Source: Valencia hispanica
Taxonomy: Eukaryota; Chordata; Actinopteri; Cyprinodontiformes; Valenciidae
Reading direction: 5' to 3'
Assembly (NCBI GenBank): GCA_963556495.2
Contig: OY747703.1
Span: 34,769,296-34,833,295, forward strand
DNA: 64,000 nt
The notes below the pieces were generated by a model. That model made no database searches, was not told where the DNA came from, and worked only from the letters and a program-made list of their open reading frames with translations. How positions within the stretch are numbered: the first letter of the stretch is position 1; every line of letters starts with the position of its first letter. Below are positions 60,274-64,000 of the stretch, one piece after another. The translations under genes and the position numbers were made by a program.

Positions 60274-60469
60274 ATCCAGGCTGTAAATACAATATTAAAT
60301 CGGTGAGATAACATTTAAATTGAAATTATTTATTTAAATGAAATTATCATTAACTTAATCCAAGTTTTCAATAATATTTTTAACTTAGTTATTAATAGTA
60401 TTTGAGATCTATTTAGTGCATGCATGAGATACATGATCAAGCTAAGTTAGTTAGGATAGTTCACATATC
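60270..60469 (+). repeat. Block B, inserted copy
   Basis: It is identical to 57167-57366. It shares TTCC (60270-60273) with the end of block A copy 1, and TATC (60466-60469) with the start of block A copy 2. Confidence 0.95.
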
Positions 60470-60627
60470 AAAATGACATTTTGCTCACCTGAGGACTTTG
60501 AGAAACTGCTCCAGAGAATTGAAACAATCGAATTACACCATCTTCAGAATAATTTTGATTTAAACACTGGTTATGGAAATGAAACAACTTTACCAACGAC
60601 TACACTCAGTGTTGTGATTCCATTTCC
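60466..60627 (+). repeat. 162-bp block A, second copy
   Basis: It is identical to 60112-60273 and is followed by the insertion that separates it from the rest of the LINE ORF1. Confidence 0.95.
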
Positions 60628-61903
60628 CATAAGATGAACTGAACAGACTTTTGGATGGCTGGGAGCCATTTCAAAGATGGACTGAGCAGACCACATTTCC
60701 CAGCAATCCTAGCAGTGACCCCCACCACACTCCTATTGGTCCGTGACCACCCATGGTGACATTGGCGATGACATCACGGCCAAAGGGGCTATAAGAAGTG
60801 GGAGTCACGCCCATTTCAAACCGTTCTCAAGCCAGAAGTCTTAGCAGAGACCCTGGCTAAACAGAGGACATCTCACCGGTGAAGATTCTCTTTTGTTATG
60901 ACCCGCTGGACTGGGAAGAACTCATTTCAAAGCTTCGAAGTGCTCATCCTGTTCGTCTAACCAGGGTGAGCCATATCCAGACTGTTCCCAGACAGTTCGT
61001 TAGACGTCGACCTGCAGGCCACCCAACATGCCTTTGGGCCACACGGTCCTTGAAAATCCTGCGCAAGGTTTTTTGTTTTTTTATAACTCTTCCTTTTCTT
61101 GCTCAACTACAGACACAAATTGCTCTCCTCCTAGTGGACTGGACCTCCTTCAAAGCAAAGTAGGACTGAACCGGTTCATTTATACTACTATTGTGTCTGG
61201 GCGGAGATAAACAGAGAAAATAGAGTTTTAACGAGTTAGATCTTGTTCATTGTTGGTTTAAAGTGTCTCTAAGCGCTGTACCTATTTGCTCAATTTTGGC
61301 GTCACCGCACGCATAAGTTTGAGCTTTAATTGCTGTGTTTGAAACTGTTTATCCTGAGCGGATCACACCTTTCTTTCTTTTTCCTTCCTCTCTTTTCCTC
61401 TCTCTCTCTCTATCTCTCTCTCTCTCGCTCCCTGATCACCCGGTTGGCAGAGTCGGGCTCAGTCCGGCCTCCATTAGCTGGTCTTGGCTGGAAAATTTAA
61501 CTCCATTGTTCCTTAGTCTGTTGCTAAGGCAGAGGCCTTCCACATGGACGCTTCACACCATGTGGTCCTTTAGCCAAAGCTAGTTTATGACCCTTTATTA
61601 GACTCCATGTGCAGCTCTCCACCTTAGCACTGAGCTAAGATTTATGACTCTTTGTCTCCTAGACTATCTGTGATTTGAGTTCCCTTGAGTGAGGGCCCCC
61701 CTCCTTTTCTGACCCGAACCTCAGCTGTTCTTCCTGATTTATTTCATGTTAATTGTGTTTAATGTTCACCTATTATTGTTACTTGGAGCAATGCGTACAA
61801 TTCATGTTCACATCATAAGAACGTATTCCTTCATCTATTGTTTAATTATCTCAGCCTTATCAGGCTGGTAATCATAAGCATAAACTGAGACTGAACAATT
61901 TAG

Positions 61904-61979
<76 letters not shown>

Positions 61980-62080
61980 CTGGAATCCACCAGGTGGTGC
62001 CCCAAATTTGGTAAATTTTACTTAAATTATTGATCTTATAAATAATTGCCCTAGGCAATTATTCATATTTATTTATTGCC
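60628..62080 (+). mobile_element. Promoter-bearing insertion in the LINE (possible solo LTR)
   Basis: It contains an inverted CCAAT box (ATTGG 60735-60739), a CRE-like TGACATCACG (60769-60778) and TATAAG (60790-60795) in sensible order, then a pyrimidine/CT-rich tract (61370-61432) and a (TA)n run. It separates ORF1 pieces of the LINE. Neither terminal repeats nor a target-site duplication were identified, so the LTR call is only a possibility. Confidence 0.4.
61905..61977. repeat. (TA)36 microsatellite
   Basis: An uninterrupted alternating TA run of about 73 bases. Confidence 0.97.
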
Positions 62081-62133
62081 AAATCCTACCTATCTGTGGC
62101 ACAACACTCAGGGAGGAAGAACCTGGCAGCCCG

Positions 62134-63137
62134 GTGTTATCTCGGTCCAACAGTCTCGCACAGAAGCCACAGAACAACGCTACTGCCTCAGCCAAAAGGC
62201 GCTTAACGGGTAGAACACCCCATTCCCAATTTGACAAAGACTGGCCAGCTTTAAAACGCACTGAATCTACACCTGCTTTCTCTGCTCCCAGGAAGAAGAA
62301 ACAAAAGAACCCGTAGCCCAAAGCAAGATATATCACTCCCCCTGCCGATGACAAACAGATTCACAGCCCTCAGTTCCCCGAAAGACAACACAGCCCCTGG
62401 GACCAGTCAAGGCCACCAGGAAAAATCCATCCATATGAAGCGGACACATAAGAAAGCAAGAAACCCCCCCCACCACCACCACCACCAAAAGTTCAAATTA
62501 TACATGATGGATCAATTAATGGTATTGAAGATTTTTGTAGCCAGAACACTAGCGTTATCAGCTGCCCCAAGAATACAGTGAGAGAAATATCAGAAAAGAT
62601 CCAGACAATTTTAGAACAACGCCTTAACCTGGAAAAGCTTGTTATCCACGCAGGTGCAAATGATGTAGCCAAAAAACAATCTGAAGTTCTCAAAACAGAC
62701 TTCTCTGATCTGCTACAGAGACTAGGTGGACTTAACATAAACATCTTTATCAGTGGACCAGTCCCTAAAGGAAAGATGAAAGGTACAGTAGACTTTGCAT
62801 GCTCCAAAAATGTTTGAAGAGAAAATCTGTTGAAAAATCAATCCCATTTATTAATAAATTTAAATTATTTGGATGTCCAAAGCATTTGTTCAAGTCAAGT
62901 GAATGTTATCTTAATAGAGCTGGACTGAGACTCTTGACCTCAAATATTTTCTGTTATCTGAATAAACACCCAAGAGCTGACCTCGAAGCATGGCCTGTGG
63001 ATACTATCAGAGAACAAACAATTCCCGACACACACAAAGTGAAGATTACATCATCACCAGCACAGACAGCTGCACAGACTGACAGAACAAACATTTCCAG
63101 CAAGTATTCCTATGTCATCAGACTCATCGACACCTAA
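62134..63137 (+). pseudogene. LINE ORF1 relic with SGNH/esterase domain
   Basis: Broken frames give a basic N-terminal part (KRRLTGRTPHSQFDKDWPAL), then MTNRFTALSSPKDNT (62348). A frameshift in a CCACCA run at about 62470 leads to IIHDGSINGIEDF, the position of the GDS block. Then LEKLVIHAGANDV (the GGND-equivalent block) and NIFISGPVPKG follow. After a deletion, SECYLNRAGLRLLTSNIF is the terminal block of the esterase domain. Esterase-type ORF1 proteins are known from L2/CR1-clade LINEs. The middle of the domain is missing. Confidence 0.75.
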
Positions 63138-63419
63138 TCTCCATTTAGAGATTTCTCAGATAAACAGAAAGCACAAATTAGAATTGGGTCACAATTAACA
63201 CCGAAACTTAGACTACATCAGGTCTCTGGGACTAACACTGGATGTATTCCACACATGCCCCAACTGGTAATAACGGACATCTGATATGCAAGGGAACCGG
63301 ACAGTAATCCTACTCCCACCGTCTTCCAGAAGTTGTCCGGCCACCCCGAAAAAAATCATTTAAGTCATTACAAGCAAGAGAAAACAAAAAAATGAAACCC
63401 AAATGCACTTCAAACCACT

Positions 63420-64000
63420 TTAGCTAGCTTTATGAAATATTAGGTCTTTATCAGGAAAGTCACTCCAAAACAATGAATTAATCACTGAACATAAAATGCA
63501 TGGCCTTTTTTATCAGAAACCTGGCTAAATGTAAATAATGAAACATCTGTATTGATAGAATCTACTCCTCCAAATTACAATTTCTTAAGTGAGAGCAGGA
63601 AACACAGACGAGGTGGAGGCGTAGCCACAATTTTTCATAACTCAATAAACTTTAAAAAGGTATCCCTGGGCATATTTGACTCTTTTGAATATCTAGCCAC
63701 CCAGATAGATGAGCCTAAAAAAGCTCTATTTCTAAGTTTATATAAACCCCTAAAACTTAGATCTAACTTCTTTAATGATTTCAGCAACCTTCTTGTCGTT
63801 TATGACCAATTAATCATTGTGGGGGACTTGAAAATCCATATTGACAACCCCCATGATAGACTAGCTAAAACATTAAGTAACACTCTTCACAACTTTGGCC
63901 TGCGCCACCATGTCAAACAACCAAGACATAATAGAGGACACACTCTGGACTTAACTATCTGCAAAGGTTTAAATATCTCAAACATATTGGTAATTGATAT
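63420..64000 (+). pseudogene. LINE ORF2 apurinic-type endonuclease domain, start only
   Basis: The translation shows the exonuclease/endonuclease/phosphatase fold blocks of LINE ORF2: SETWLNVNNE, HRRGGGVATIFHNS, LIIVGDLKIHID (usual GDFNIH changed to GDLKIH) and NRGHTLDLTIC. A frameshift or stop lies near 63500. The reverse transcriptase would lie beyond the window. The GDFN change would be expected to weaken catalysis. Confidence 0.8.

Larger units (their letters stand above)
59925..64000 (+). mobile_element. Rearranged L2/CR1-type LINE, running off the window
   Basis: Parts in order are a 5' leader, an ORF1 start (ATG 60120), a rearrangement at 60112-60627, a roughly 1.45-kb insertion (60628 to about 62080), the rest of ORF1 with an esterase domain (62134-62990), and the beginning of ORF2 with an endonuclease domain (from about 63420). 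All frames are broken. Confidence 0.7.

Noticed and set aside
1..64000. CRISPR arrays, operons, riboswitches, phage or plasmid functions
   Set aside because: The sequence is vertebrate nuclear DNA. No regularly spaced repeats with unique spacers and no prokaryotic gene organisation are present.

Overview
This is a vertebrate nuclear window, almost certainly from a teleost fish, probably a percomorph. The signs are split genes with GT-AG introns, many Tc1/mariner elements, hAT-type MITEs, TTAA-flanked elements, tRNA-derived SINEs and L2/CR1/L1-type LINE fragments. No prokaryotic gene, CRISPR array or operon is present.

Two host genes are recognisable, both on the + strand. The first is pdcd4 (programmed cell death 4). 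Ten coding exons lie between 9042 and 22633; the N-terminal coding exon was not found and the 3'UTR runs to about 23640. The second is mogs (mannosyl-oligosaccharide glucosidase, GH63). It has a probable non-coding first exon near 26.33-26.37 kb and a complete 845-codon reading frame in four coding exons from 30095 to 37677. One mogs intron appears to be a GC-AG intron. The two gene products act in unrelated processes (translation repression and ER glycan trimming); nothing in the sequence links them beyond adjacency.

Layout: 1-9.0 kb is non-coding sequence with a three-level nest (SINE in hAT-like in TIR element) at 1.1-2.4 kb and a Tc1 remnant broken by a LINE fragment at 3.7-6.1 kb. 9.0-23.6 kb is pdcd4, with transposon-rich introns. 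23.9-25.7 kb holds Tc1 relics. 26.2-37.8 kb is mogs, with a well preserved Tc1 in intron 1 and several MITEs and SINEs in intron 2. 37.9-42.8 kb is a mosaic of Tc1 and L1 pieces and a GC-rich island. 42.8-48.0 kb and 51.0-56.3 kb are gene deserts with possible conserved non-coding elements. 48.0-51.05 kb is a Tc1 broken by a MITE and by a second Tc1-like transposon. 56.3-59.85 kb is a Tc1 split by an element carrying a decayed two-exon SGNH-hydrolase gene. From about 59.9 kb to the end lies a broken L2-type LINE with an esterase-type ORF1 and an endonuclease domain.

I found no complete undescribed system. The observations most worth a second look are the A-B-A rearrangement at 60.1-60.6 kb, which reuses an identical 200-bp block from 57.2 kb with 4-base overlaps at both junctions; the spliced SGNH-hydrolase relic; the GC-AG intron in mogs; and the altered phosphodegron region of Pdcd4. 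Coordinates were read by eye, so element boundaries outside the exons may be off by a few bases.
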